DNA of 55,075 nucleotides. Origin: Bacteroidales bacterium. GTDB lineage: Bacteria > Bacteroidota > Bacteroidia > Bacteroidales > FEN-979. How positions within the stretch are numbered: the stretch's first letter is position 1; every line of letters starts with the position of its first letter. The position numbers and the translations under genes were made by a program. Below, in pieces: positions 1 to 7,550 of this stretch. The stretch covers positions 1-55,075 of the forward strand of contig JACZJJ010000057.1 of NCBI GenBank assembly GCA_014860625.1, given 5' to 3'. The notes under the pieces are model-generated. The model worked only from the letters and a program-made list of their open reading frames with translations, was not told the origin of the DNA and did not search any database.

Positions 1-1
1 G

Positions 2-442
2 GGCATTGGGCATTACGGTGGAAGCGGGTTTGGCCCGGCAATCCTGGTTCATTACGATCACAGTATCTGGCAAGCCGGCCCAGGTGCCATCAGCTTAGGC
101 GGCCAAATCGGCACCTCCTTCTTCTGGCATAAATTTTCACATAAAAGTATCTCCTACAATGAGAGTTGGGTAAATGTGGGTATCGTATTCAGAGCAGCCT
201 ATCATTACGGATGGAAAGTTCCCGGGCTTGACACCTATGCCGGATTCGGAGCAGGTACCTTTTTCAGCATGTACAATGATGATGGATACCTGTCAACGAA
301 AAAATCCTCACACGTAGGCTTTCTGCCAACCGCTTTTGTTGGTGCTTCCTATTTCTTTTCTGAGGTTGTTGGAGTGAATGCTGAATTGGGCTATAACTTC
401 GCTTATGCCACCATTGGCCTGAATTTCAGGATATCAAGGTAG
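2..442 (+). CDS. Outer-membrane beta-barrel protein, C-terminal part (5' end outside window)
   Basis: The reading frame is open from the left window edge to a TAG stop, giving 146 residues. These show short alternating hydrophobic/polar strands rich in Gly, Tyr and Phe (for example GPAILVHYDHSIW and GVNAELGYNFAYATIGLNF). The C-terminus is aromatic/hydrophobic, ending GLNFRISR. This is the look of the last strands of a small outer-membrane beta-barrel of the kind common in Bacteroidota. The internal ATG at 176 is not the start, because the barrel pattern runs through it. The convergent LolA-like gene stops 25 bp downstream. The ligand and exact family cannot be read from the fragment. Confidence 0.7.
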   Translation, partial: GIGHYGGSGFGPAILVHYDHSIWQAGPGAISLGGQIGTSFFWHKFSHKSISYNESWVNVGIVFRAAYHYGWKVPGLDTYAGFGAGTFFSMYNDDGYLSTKKSSHVGFLPTAFVGASYFFSEVVGVNAELGYNFAYATIGLNFRISR

Positions 443-467
443 CTTGACAGATGTTGGGAGTAAATGG

Positions 468-1178
468 TTAAGGCATTTTAAACAGATCATCTTCCACTGA
501 CTGATTCAGTTCGATGGTTTCAAACTCCATGCTGACCGAACGTCCGGGATAGCGGGTTTCAATATTGAATGCAAACGGGATACCTTCCACAGGCCGGTAA
601 TCGGTGAAGATATTTTCAATCGAAATCTCTTCTCCTCTTATCATCCGGAAGGTCGTTTGCTTTTTTAACAGAAAATCACCCATGCCGATGAAATAGTACT
701 GGATGGCGCTATCGGCGCGAACCAGTTTTATTTTGTAAGCCAATTTGGTATCCATTGTATCCACTCCTTCGAGTTCCAGGTGATGTCCCTTCTCTTTCCA
801 GTTGTATAGCATGCCGTCGAAATCAGATTGGTACATCAAATCCCGGGTGCGAGATTCGGGTAACGGTTTCGGTGAGGCATCCCCAGTCCATGGAGCTGTT
901 GACCAGCCAATATTTCCATCGTATGCCTGATAGGCCGTAAGATCAGCTACGTCGAACTCCATCAGCGAAAGATTGGGTCTTTTGCGAACGATCTTCAGTG
1001 GCATGATATCCTGCTGAACCCTTAACCCGATCATAATGACGGTGTTCACCTGTTGTAGTTTCTCCATTCCTGAAGCCTGGTAATGTTTTGTCATGATCTC
1101 ATCCAGCGTCAGATCCTGGGCCTGAGCCGAAATCAGGAGGAGAAGGAAACTCCCGATAAAAAAGAATACTCTTTTCAT
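468..1178 (-). CDS. LolA-like outer-membrane lipoprotein-sorting family protein
   Basis: 236 residues with a clear signal peptide (MKRVFFFIGSFLLLLISAQA, cleavage probably before QDLTLDEI). The start of the mature part, LTLDEIMTKHYQASGMEKL, is typical of the Bacteroidota proteins annotated as outer membrane lipoprotein-sorting protein. These adopt the LolA/LolB half-barrel fold and bind a lipid-like ligand in the periplasm. The later segments (IKLVRADSAIQYYFIG, DYRPVEGIPFAFNIETRY) match the repetitive strands of that fold. Whether it carries lipoproteins or another hydrophobic ligand is unknown. The PQQ-like protein gene lies upstream on the same strand, separated by a repeat-bearing spacer, so co-transcription is possible but not shown. 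Confidence 0.7.
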   Translation of the reverse strand: MKRVFFFIGSFLLLLISAQAQDLTLDEIMTKHYQASGMEKLQQVNTVIMIGLRVQQDIMPLKIVRKRPNLSLMEFDVADLTAYQAYDGNIGWSTAPWTGDASPKPLPESRTRDLMYQSDFDGMLYNWKEKGHHLELEGVDTMDTKLAYKIKLVRADSAIQYYFIGMGDFLLKKQTTFRMIRGEEISIENIFTDYRPVEGIPFAFNIETRYPGRSVSMEFETIELNQSVEDDLFKMP

Positions 1179-1185
1179 AATTTAC

Positions 1186-1265
1186 GCTTTGCCGCGTCAC
1201 TGCCTGCTTCGCTGCACTCGCAGTTTCAGCTCCTCGCAATGACAAGTTTCGCTATTTCGCTATTT
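1186..1265. repeat. Intergenic mosaic repeat (GTCATTGCGAGGAG type plus AAATAGCG tandem)
   Basis: The minus strand reads AAATAGCG twice (1250-1265), then GTCATTGCGAGGAG (1243-1230), then GAAGCAGG- and GCGAAGC-like blocks. The TAG stop of the upstream minus-strand PQQ-like gene (1260-1262) lies inside the first AAATAGCG unit. The GTCATTGCGAGGAG core resembles a dispersed intergenic element that I recall from many Bacteroidota genomes, but I could not verify that here. Confidence 0.6.
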
Positions 1266-2537
1266 CTTCACATTATATGCCATCAATGAATTTCCATGTC
1301 GCACATACAATATTCCATCACTGATCACAGGGTGGGCATAGTGCGCTTTGCTGCCCCTTGTGATTTTAAATGAACTGACCAAAACCATTTTTGGGCCATC
1401 AGGTTTGAACAGACCAAGTTGACCGCGCTCATTGTACAGGTACAGCATATTATCGGCAAAAATAATTGCCCCTTTGTCGAATTTCACCGAGTCAACATTG
1501 GCGCCGGTAGTGGCATCCTGGACATACCATTTGCGTTTTTCATAGCTCGCTGTATAGATGTAATTCCCGAGTTTGATGAAGCCGCCCATCGTATTGTCAC
1601 AGGCTTTGTTTCTCCAGATCTCCGTGATGGCGGTCCCGTCGTCGGATAGCTTCAATTTCACAGATCCATTGCCGTCGCCGGTGATATAATAGATGTATCC
1701 ATCCTCAAACCATGGTGTATTCACATGCACATCGCCTTCTGCATCTTGTTTATGCGACCACAAGAGGGTTCCGTCTTTTGTATCGATTCCCAACAGGGCA
1801 TGGGCTGTAAAGGTCACCATGATATTCCTTTCGGGCAATCGGATCAGAAGGGGAGAACAATAGGCCGTATGCTCACCAAGACCTTTGCTGATCCATTGAA
1901 TCTCTCCAGTAAAGCGGTCGAGGGCAACAACATTGGTATCAGCATTTCCAGGTGTGCAAAAAACGGTGTTGCCATCAACGAGGAGGCCTTCGGCGAATCC
2001 AAACGTAATGCCCGGCGCATGCAGGTCACTCATCATATTCAACGACCAGCGGACGTTGCCATCTTTGGCTTCCAGGCAGGCAACCGTTCCCATTCCTGTA
2101 GTCAGATAGATAAGGTCGTCAACAAGGGTAGGGGTAGAGCGGGATCCGGGGTAGTTGATGGTCCACTCTTTCCCGACAGGGACTTTATAGATCTGTTTTC
2201 CCGACTTGTCGAGGGCAAAGAGGTAGGTAATCGTATCGATCTCGCCAGTCACATAGATTCTGTTGTCGGTGATCAGGGGCGAACTGTAGCCATTGCCGGC
2301 TTCAGCGAATTCCCAGATCAGTTCAGGGCCGCTTTCAGGCCAGCTTTGCAATAGCTCAGTGTCGGGATAGACTCCGCGGCGGTCATCCCCGCGCCATTGA
2401 AGGACCTCCTGTGAGAAGAGGGTATTAGCAAGGAGGAGCAGTGTGAAGGGGAGAAGGACGAGGGGAGAAGGACGAGGAACGAGAGACGAGGGACGAGGGA
2501 TGAAGGAAGAGGGAAGAGGTTGAAGGAGATGTTTCAT
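1260..2537 (-). CDS. Exported PQQ-binding-like beta-propeller protein
   Basis: 425 residues. The body is a run of propeller blades of the PQQ_2/YVTN-like type: WRGDDRRGVYPDTELLQSWP, then repeated blocks such as VACLEAKDGNVRWSL, VVALDRFTGEIQWIS and LLGIDTKDGTLLWSH. Each has the [DE]xxTGxxxW blade signature of PQQ-type propellers. Catalytic alcohol-dehydrogenase residues are not evident, so it is probably a structural or binding propeller. The N-terminus is odd. Residues 8-26 (Pro-Ser-rich, ending PSSLVPRPSPLV) are encoded by a CCCTCGT-type tandem array, followed by a normal hydrophobic stretch (LPFTLLLLANTLFSQ) that should still act as a signal peptide. A TAGTTTTG box 23 bp upstream of the ATG supports this start. 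Confidence 0.8.
   Translation of the reverse strand: MKHLLQPLPSSFIPRPSSLVPRPSPLVLLPFTLLLLANTLFSQEVLQWRGDDRRGVYPDTELLQSWPESGPELIWEFAEAGNGYSSPLITDNRIYVTGEIDTITYLFALDKSGKQIYKVPVGKEWTINYPGSRSTPTLVDDLIYLTTGMGTVACLEAKDGNVRWSLNMMSDLHAPGITFGFAEGLLVDGNTVFCTPGNADTNVVALDRFTGEIQWISKGLGEHTAYCSPLLIRLPERNIMVTFTAHALLGIDTKDGTLLWSHKQDAEGDVHVNTPWFEDGYIYYITGDGNGSVKLKLSDDGTAITEIWRNKACDNTMGGFIKLGNYIYTASYEKRKWYVQDATTGANVDSVKFDKGAIIFADNMLYLYNERGQLGLFKPDGPKMVLVSSFKITRGSKAHYAHPVISDGILYVRHGNSLMAYNVKK
2451..2519. repeat. CGAGGGA/CGAGAGA-type array inside the start of the PQQ-like gene
   Basis: Purine-rich degenerate tandem units of about 7 bp (CGAGGGA, CGAGAGA, CGAGGAA) on the plus strand. Read on the coding minus strand they become CCCTCGT-like units encoding the Pro/Ser/Leu/Val-rich signal-peptide n-region of the PQQ-like protein. 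The array is the same style as the intergenic arrays elsewhere in the window, but here it is translated. Confidence 0.65.
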
Positions 2538-2559
2538 AGGATCTGAATTATTAACTTCC

Positions 2560-2567
2560 CAAAACTA
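2560..2567 (-). promoter_or_regulatory. Putative -7 box (TAGTTTTG) of the PQQ-like gene
   Basis: TAGTTTTG on the minus strand matches the Bacteroidota -7 consensus TAnnTTTG and lies 23 bp upstream of the ATG. No clear -33 TTTG is visible. The very short leader it implies argues that the ATG at 2537, and therefore the repeat-encoded N-terminus, is used. Confidence 0.35.
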
Positions 2568-2581
2568 ATTCTTTTCGGAAG

Positions 2582-2710
2582 ATGGATAAAAAAGATTTCG
2601 ATGAAATCAGCTATAGCGCCGATATATCCCTGATATTGCCGGGCTTCCCGGTAAATAGTTATACCCATGCCCTGGTGTTGTCTCAAAACACCGAGACAAC
2701 ACCTTTTTAG
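2582..2710 (+). CDS. Possible 42-residue small ORF
   Basis: ATG to TAG, with the product starting MDKKDFDEISYSADISLIL. It is preceded by a weak purine stretch (TCGGAAG). Its 3' end overlaps an 11-bp hairpin plus T-run. I recognise no family. It could be a remnant or chance ORF in the 279-bp gap between two minus-strand genes. The only support is the plausible composition and the plus-strand terminator at its end. Confidence 0.2.
   Translation: MDKKDFDEISYSADISLILPGFPVNSYTHALVLSQNTETTPF
2674..2708 (+). terminator. Rho-independent terminator-like hairpin, plus strand
   Basis: A perfect 11-bp inverted repeat, GGTGTTGTCTC (2674-2684) and GAGACAACACC (2693-2703), with an 8-nt loop, followed directly by TTTTT. 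The T-tail makes it a plus-strand terminator, yet no recognised plus-strand gene lies upstream in this gap except the 42-residue ORF. Confidence 0.6.
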
Positions 2711-2816
2711 TTCCAAATGACGATAGCTATAGGAAAAAATCCCGCGTTCCCAGGTTGCTCCGGCAGCAGCTGATGTGTTTTCTCTCTATTTGTACGTGTT
2801 ATGTTTCCTAATGGGA

Positions 2817-3728
2817 TTATTGTTTTATCAGTTTTTGCTGAACAGTCCAGGTATCTCCACTGATTCGCATCAAATATATTCCATTCGGTAAAAGACTGAT
2901 ATCCATGTCAGTTGTTTTGTTGTTCAACTCCCGGTGCAACATAATTTCTCCGAAAAGATCATACACCCAAAGGTTGACCGGTTGATCTTCAATGCAATCA
3001 ATTGTTACTCTTCCGGTGGAAGGATTTGGATATAGTTTTATTTTCGGTTCTTTTATATCTCTGGACCCCACGTTTACATCCTTGATGCACCGAATACTTA
3101 ACGCGACTGTCTTTGGCGTGGGATTTCGGTCGACCCCTGCAAACAGGTACCAAAAATAGCGACTCCAGGCAGAAGAACCGTATGCTGTTGATGTCCACCA
3201 CAATCCATTTTCATAAAGGGTTTCAAAGGTGTAACTGAGTCCAAGCATGCCGCCGGGAAGCCCTGTAAAATCACTACTGTTCGTGGCGCCTGTATTGGGT
3301 GGTAACCAATGTGCCGTCCCGGCTTCTTTCATCTTGCCACCGGCAACAAAGGAACCTCCAAGGAACGTTTCAGCCGCAGTCCATTCGGCATCTGTGGGAA
3401 CATGCCATCCCGAGGGGCAGATCATGTTGGTATTATTGGCCGCGTACCAATTATACAACGCGCCATATACCGAATCATAGGCAATTGAATCATTGTCATA
3501 ATAACATCTTGCTCCCGTGGTCAAACTACTCCATGATATGTTTCCGGGAGCATGAGGAACAGGGATCCCATTGTTGTAATGCGTTGTTTTAAGGTTTTCT
3601 TTTAACCAAACCTGGCTACCGATTGTGACAGTATGGTATACATTGCCATCATAGTCGGTTACTGTCTGTGCCTGGCTCTTTAAAGCAAAGATTGCGAGGC
3701 ATGCGAAAAGCATAATTTTTTTATTCAT
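2817..3728 (-). CDS. Secreted FISUMP-domain protein with type IX sorting domain
   Basis: 303 residues. The signal peptide (to about residue 20, ALKSQAQ) is followed by a FISUMP domain (fibrobacter succinogenes major paralogous domain) at about 22-215. Its hallmarks are VTIGSQVWLKENLKTTHYN, GALYNWYAA and CPSGWHVPTDAEW. After a short linker, residues about 225-303 form a Por-secretion/type IX type A C-terminal domain (LYPNPSTGRVTID, VYDLFGE, LPNGIYLMRI). The protein is therefore predicted to cross the outer membrane through the type IX system, whose SprA translocon is encoded at 44.2 kb, and to be surface-attached or released. The function of FISUMP domains is not known. An unusually strong AGGAGG lies 7 nt before the ATG and fixes the start. 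Confidence 0.88.
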   Translation of the reverse strand: MNKKIMLFACLAIFALKSQAQTVTDYDGNVYHTVTIGSQVWLKENLKTTHYNNGIPVPHAPGNISWSSLTTGARCYYDNDSIAYDSVYGALYNWYAANNTNMICPSGWHVPTDAEWTAAETFLGGSFVAGGKMKEAGTAHWLPPNTGATNSSDFTGLPGGMLGLSYTFETLYENGLWWTSTAYGSSAWSRYFWYLFAGVDRNPTPKTVALSIRCIKDVNVGSRDIKEPKIKLYPNPSTGRVTIDCIEDQPVNLWVYDLFGEIMLHRELNNKTTDMDISLLPNGIYLMRISGDTWTVQQKLIKQ

Positions 3729-3735
3729 GGGATTT

Positions 3736-3741
3736 CCTCCT
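3736..3741 (-). promoter_or_regulatory. Strong Shine-Dalgarno AGGAGG before the FISUMP gene
   Basis: AGGAGG on the minus strand, 7 nt from the ATG at 3728. It is notable because most starts in this window lack a Shine-Dalgarno sequence, as is usual in Bacteroidota. Confidence 0.6.
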
Positions 3742-3775
3742 TTTAATAAAATTGTTTAGACCGGATTTCAAGGTT

Positions 3776-3783
3776 CAAAAATA
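3776..3783 (-). promoter_or_regulatory. Putative -7 box (TATTTTTG) of the FISUMP gene
   Basis: TATTTTTG on the minus strand fits TAnnTTTG and lies 48 bp upstream of the ATG. A convincing -33 element is not visible. Confidence 0.4.
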
Positions 3784-3877
3784 GAGTGACAAATCCAGGA
3801 TCCTTTGAAATTGGGTTGTAAAACGGTTGTTAAACAAGTTACAAGAGAATATTTCTTATATTGAATTCCAGACTTGT

Positions 3878-3885
3878 TAAATTTG
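3878..3885 (+). promoter_or_regulatory. Putative -7 box (TAAATTTG) of the 806-residue barrel gene
   Basis: TAAATTTG fits TAnnTTTG, 35 bp upstream of the ATG at 3921, in the divergent gap with the FISUMP gene. A TTG lies upstream but with shorter spacing than expected. Confidence 0.4.
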
Positions 3886-3920
3886 CCTCTCGCAAATGCA
3901 AAGATTCTTTTTGAGACACT

Positions 3921-6341
3921 ATGAAACTCCCTCAACTCGTTCTAACTGTATTACTCCTGGCAGCATTCCCGCACTTCCTGATGTCTCAATCCCGGTCTCC
4001 CGGCGTGGTTACCGGCCGCATCCTTGATGCACATAGCCAACAGCCTGTTGAATATGCGAATGTTCTGCTGATGGACACCGTTTCAGGAAAGCTGGTATCG
4101 GGCAATGTTACTGACAGCAACGGATTCTTCAGGCTGGACAATGTTCCGTTTGGATCCTATGCCCTGGAGTACAGCTTCATTGGCTACGGGAAGAACCGGA
4201 AGGGCCCGGTGACTGTAAGCCGCAAAACGGCATCCATCGAAATGGGTGATCTCATCCTGGATCCATCGGCCTTCACCATGAACGAAGTGACGATCATAGC
4301 TGAAAAAACGATGATGATCAACAAGATCGACCGGAAGGTCTTTAATGTTCAGCAAGACATCATGGCTCAGACAGGTACGGTAGCGGATATGCTTCAAACG
4401 ATCCCTTCGGTGACGGTCGATATAGATGGGAATATCTCCCTGAGAGGTTCCGGAGTCACCATCCTGATCAATGGAAGGCCTTCGGTGATGACCGGGAACG
4501 CCAACCTGGAGCAGATGCCGGCATCGCTGATCGAGCGGATAGAGGTGATTACCAATCCATCTGCGAAATATAAACCCGATGGGACGGGTGGGATTATCAA
4601 CATCATCCTGAAGAAGGAACGCAAATTGGGTTTAAACGGCATCCTGGGAGCCAATGCAGGGAGCAACAGCAGGTTCAATACAAACCTGCAGCTTAACTAC
4701 AACTCAGGAAAAATCAATCTGTTCGGCAGCTATGGCTATCGTCAGGATTACCGGCTTCGGACAAGGGATCTCAATTCCCAGACCATTGACACGACAACTT
4801 CTCAATCGACTTACCTTGAACAGCACGGGATAGGAACCTCCTGGACAAAATCTCACCTGGCGCAGTTGGGATTTGACTGGAATATCAGTGAGAAGGATGT
4901 GGCAGGAGTGTCAGGAACCTATAATTACAGGACATCGAACAGAAAAGACTCCACCTGGAACCAATACAAAGACAGCAGCCAGGTCATATCAGAGGAATAC
5001 ATCAGGAAGCTGGACGGGAAGGAGACAGAACAGAGTTATGGGCTGAATGCCTACTATGAACACGTATTCAACGAAGAAGAGGAGCACCTCCTGAAATTTG
5101 ATCTTGAATACCAGAGAGATGTGGAACGGGAAAACGACATGTGGACCAACATGTACTCTTTCCCTTTGTATCCTCAAGAGAAGGATCACAATACAGCGCT
5201 CAACCAGGATGACGAATTGGATGTAAATGTGGCATACAGTCGTCCACTCTGGCAGGATGCCGCGCTTGAGCTGGGTTATGAAGGAACTGTCCAGATTAAT
5301 GATAAAGATGAAACCATCGAACAGTTTGACTCTGCCTCCATGCGGTGGATCGTGGATACTACCCAGGGATCCCGTTTTTACGGGAACCAGACGGTTCATG
5401 CACTCTTCGCCACCATCAGCTGGGAATGGAAAAAATTCAGGGTCCTGGGAGGATTGCGGGCTGAAGAGACATTGCTCAACCTCGACTTTCGAACCATCGA
5501 TACCACATCAAATAGCGATTATTTTGCCCTTTATCCGACGATCCATATGGGTATCGCCTCCGGGAAGCACGAATGGCAGCTGAACTACAGCCGCCGGATC
5601 AACCGGCCCGATGTGGATGACATGAATCCTGTCCCCGAATACCGCGATCCGCGGAATATCAGGGTTGGCAATCCTGACCTGAAACCGGAAGACATCCACT
5701 CCATCGAATTCGGGTATTCATTGCAGGAAAAGCACCTCACACTGGTACCTACTCTTTTTTACCGGTACAAAGTAAATGGCTTCACCCGGGTTACCACCAG
5801 CCTGAACGATACGACGCTGATTACCACGATGGAAAACCTTTCAACGGATCAGTCGGCCGGGATTGATCTGAGTGGCAGCTGGCTAATTGAAAAGGTGGCC
5901 AACATCAATTTCAGCGCGTCAGGATTCTACAACCAGATCGACGCGTCAGATATTGGATTCAGCAGCAACAAGGCGGCTTTCTCGTGGAATGCGAAGGTGA
6001 ACGCCTCCTTTTATATTACCAAAACCACCCTCTTTCAGCTGAATGCCGATTACCGCTCAAAGCAACTGACGCCTCAGGGATACAGGCAGCCTACCTGGAC
6101 TCTGAACCTGGGATTCAGGCAGGATTTCTGGAAGAAGCGGATTTCACTGATCGCAACGGTATCGGACCTGTTCAATTCGCGGTCGTACAAGAACCATATC
6201 GATACCCCTGTGCTGGTCCAGGATGCGGTATACCGGCGCGATGCGCGTGTGTTTTACGCCGGTTTCGTCTTCAACCTGGGAACCAATGACAGAAAGTCTA
6301 AGGCTCCGAAGTTTGAGTTTGACAATGGGGCAGTGGAGTAG
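3921..6341 (+). CDS. TonB-dependent-receptor-like outer-membrane beta-barrel protein
   Basis: 806 residues with a signal peptide to about residue 23. A carboxypeptidase-regulatory-like Ig domain (about 30-110: GRILDAHSQQPVEYANVLL, GFFRLDNVPFGSYALEYSFI) is followed by a plug domain (about 125-225: VADMLQTIPSVTVD, GNISLRGSGVTILINGRPS, ERIEVITNPSAKY). The rest is a long barrel ending FYAGFVFNLG plus a short tail. This is the layout of the Bacteroidota outer membrane beta-barrel family (OMP_b-brl_3), relatives of SusC/TonB receptors. The substrate is unknown, and no SusD-like partner is adjacent. A TAnnTTTG promoter box lies 35 bp upstream. Its last 44 bp overlap the end of the convergent ferredoxin gene. 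Confidence 0.88.
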   Translation: MKLPQLVLTVLLLAAFPHFLMSQSRSPGVVTGRILDAHSQQPVEYANVLLMDTVSGKLVSGNVTDSNGFFRLDNVPFGSYALEYSFIGYGKNRKGPVTVSRKTASIEMGDLILDPSAFTMNEVTIIAEKTMMINKIDRKVFNVQQDIMAQTGTVADMLQTIPSVTVDIDGNISLRGSGVTILINGRPSVMTGNANLEQMPASLIERIEVITNPSAKYKPDGTGGIINIILKKERKLGLNGILGANAGSNSRFNTNLQLNYNSGKINLFGSYGYRQDYRLRTRDLNSQTIDTTTSQSTYLEQHGIGTSWTKSHLAQLGFDWNISEKDVAGVSGTYNYRTSNRKDSTWNQYKDSSQVISEEYIRKLDGKETEQSYGLNAYYEHVFNEEEEHLLKFDLEYQRDVERENDMWTNMYSFPLYPQEKDHNTALNQDDELDVNVAYSRPLWQDAALELGYEGTVQINDKDETIEQFDSASMRWIVDTTQGSRFYGNQTVHALFATISWEWKKFRVLGGLRAEETLLNLDFRTIDTTSNSDYFALYPTIHMGIASGKHEWQLNYSRRINRPDVDDMNPVPEYRDPRNIRVGNPDLKPEDIHSIEFGYSLQEKHLTLVPTLFYRYKVNGFTRVTTSLNDTTLITTMENLSTDQSAGIDLSGSWLIEKVANINFSASGFYNQIDASDIGFSSNKAAFSWNAKVNASFYITKTTLFQLNADYRSKQLTPQGYRQPTWTLNLGFRQDFWKKRISLIATVSDLFNSRSYKNHIDTPVLVQDAVYRRDARVFYAGFVFNLGTNDRKSKAPKFEFDNGAVE

Positions 6342-7392
6342 GCGGGATTTTATACCTCCTCCAGAACCGGAACTGCGTGATCGTTGTCCACCGCATCAGT
6401 TTTCTGAACCACCGGAAGTGCATCAGGTAATGGATGGCGTAATAGGTTCCTGTGAACAGGGCAATCATCACCACCCATTTGAGTGTCATAATGATCCATG
6501 GACTCAGGAAGAGGAGATCCGGTATAAGTTGTTTGGACAGGTTTACTGTTTGGTTGGCAATCCAGGGATTGACAAGTATTGAGAGAATCAACAGAAAGGG
6601 AATCAGGATGTTGTGGTTGGTTTCGATGGCGCGCTGCGGACAGAAGTTCATGCAGTGCATGCAACTCTCACAGGTGAGTTTCCAGAAGGGTCGTTGATCC
6701 TTGAGGATAATGGACTTAGTTGGGCATGCTTTGAGGCAAAGATGGCAATCGTTGCATCTGTCGGTGGCGAAAAATGTTTTAGCGATAAAAAAGCGTCCAA
6801 TAAAATAGTAGCCCAGGGCGACGGGGATGATTAGAATGTCAATTGGTAAGGAGATAATGGCAGGCCAGTAGGTTCGCTTCCCGTTGAACAGTCCTGCGGA
6901 GAACCGGTCAATCTTCTCTTTCCAATGGGCAACCATTGATTCAACAACCTGTTTCTTCAGTCCCGGATGAAGTGAGATCCAGTTTGAGGGTAGATCCACC
7001 GGCCTCATCGCCTTGACATGATAGCCTTTCAACCAGAGAACCAATGCCGGGAGAATCTGGGCAAGTCCGCTTAAACCCGGGATAAAGAGTTTCGCGATTT
7101 TCATTCCGGCTCTGGTGTTGACCAGGAAAACATCAGAGCCGGGGTACGCTCTGAAACGGAAGATCAGCTTCAGAAAAGAATGAGGAAGGTTAAATCCATG
7201 GGTAGCAGAGCAGAAGCCGATCAGGGTATTTCCTCCCACCTCAGGGAGCGGCTCTTTCAGGAACTTCCAGAAAGGGGTTACAACAACATTCATCCCCTCT
7301 TCCTTAGCTTTCGCCCCGATCCATTCCGACACACGTTTGGCGTTGCCGGTACCGGAGTAGTAGATGATGAGGAGGTTTTGGTAACGGGCCAT
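6298..7392 (-). CDS. EFR1-type flavodoxin/2x[4Fe-4S] ferredoxin membrane protein
   Basis: 364 residues. Residues about 6-145 form a flavodoxin-like domain with the FMN phosphate loop YYSGTGNA. Residues 213-251 hold two 4Fe-4S motifs (C213-x2-C216-x2-C219-x3-C223P and C241-x2-C244-x2-C247-x3-C251P). Hydrophobic stretches at about 177-205, 260-278 and 295-320 suggest membrane association. This is the EFR1 family ferrodoxin layout, a predicted electron-transfer protein with no assigned partner. The C-terminal tail (KIPPTPLPHCQ...) runs 44 bp antisense into the convergent barrel gene and is probably a stop-loss extension. A good promoter (TTG-N18-TATATTTG) lies upstream. Confidence 0.85.
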   Translation of the reverse strand: MARYQNLLIIYYSGTGNAKRVSEWIGAKAKEEGMNVVVTPFWKFLKEPLPEVGGNTLIGFCSATHGFNLPHSFLKLIFRFRAYPGSDVFLVNTRAGMKIAKLFIPGLSGLAQILPALVLWLKGYHVKAMRPVDLPSNWISLHPGLKKQVVESMVAHWKEKIDRFSAGLFNGKRTYWPAIISLPIDILIIPVALGYYFIGRFFIAKTFFATDRCNDCHLCLKACPTKSIILKDQRPFWKLTCESCMHCMNFCPQRAIETNHNILIPFLLILSILVNPWIANQTVNLSKQLIPDLLFLSPWIIMTLKWVVMIALFTGTYYAIHYLMHFRWFRKLMRWTTITQFRFWRRYKIPPTPLPHCQTQTSEP

Positions 7393-7430
7393 TTGAGTGT
7401 GAGGGTGTCAGTGCAGATAAATTTTCCCCA

Positions 7431-7459
7431 CAAATATAGAAATTCATTCACTACATCAA
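7431..7459 (-). promoter_or_regulatory. Promoter of the EFR1 gene (TTG-N18-TATATTTG)
   Basis: The minus strand reads TTG (7459-7457), an 18-bp spacer and TATATTTG (7438-7431), close to the Bacteroidota -33/-7 arrangement. The box is 38 bp before the ATG. The -33 TTG falls beside the first block of the adjacent CTCCATCAGG repeat array. Confidence 0.5.
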
Positions 7460-7550
7460 GCGAAGCTTCCATCAGGCGCAGCCTCCATCAGGCCATCAGG
7501 CCTCCATCAGGCCGCCAGGCCTCCAACAGGGCTGCAGGCCCTCCATCACT
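7457..7550. repeat. CTCCATCAGG array, left copy
   Basis: CTCCATCAGG-like units begin at 7467, 7483, 7502, 7521 and 7541 (steps of 16-20 bp). They are interleaved with short palindromes such as AAGCGAAGCTT and GGCCATCAGGCC-like blocks. The TGA stop of the minus-strand barrel gene (7546-7548) lies inside the last unit. An inverted copy of the same family is at 13565-13615. Confidence 0.75.

Noticed and set aside
1725-2354. 209-codon plus-strand ORF
   Set aside because: It is a frame shadow inside the PQQ-like propeller gene, with no signal, domain or promoter of its own.
2534-2716. 60-codon minus-strand ORF between the PQQ-like and FISUMP genes
   Set aside because: It overlaps the PQQ-like promoter box and reads through the plus-strand terminator hairpin; the product has no recognisable features.
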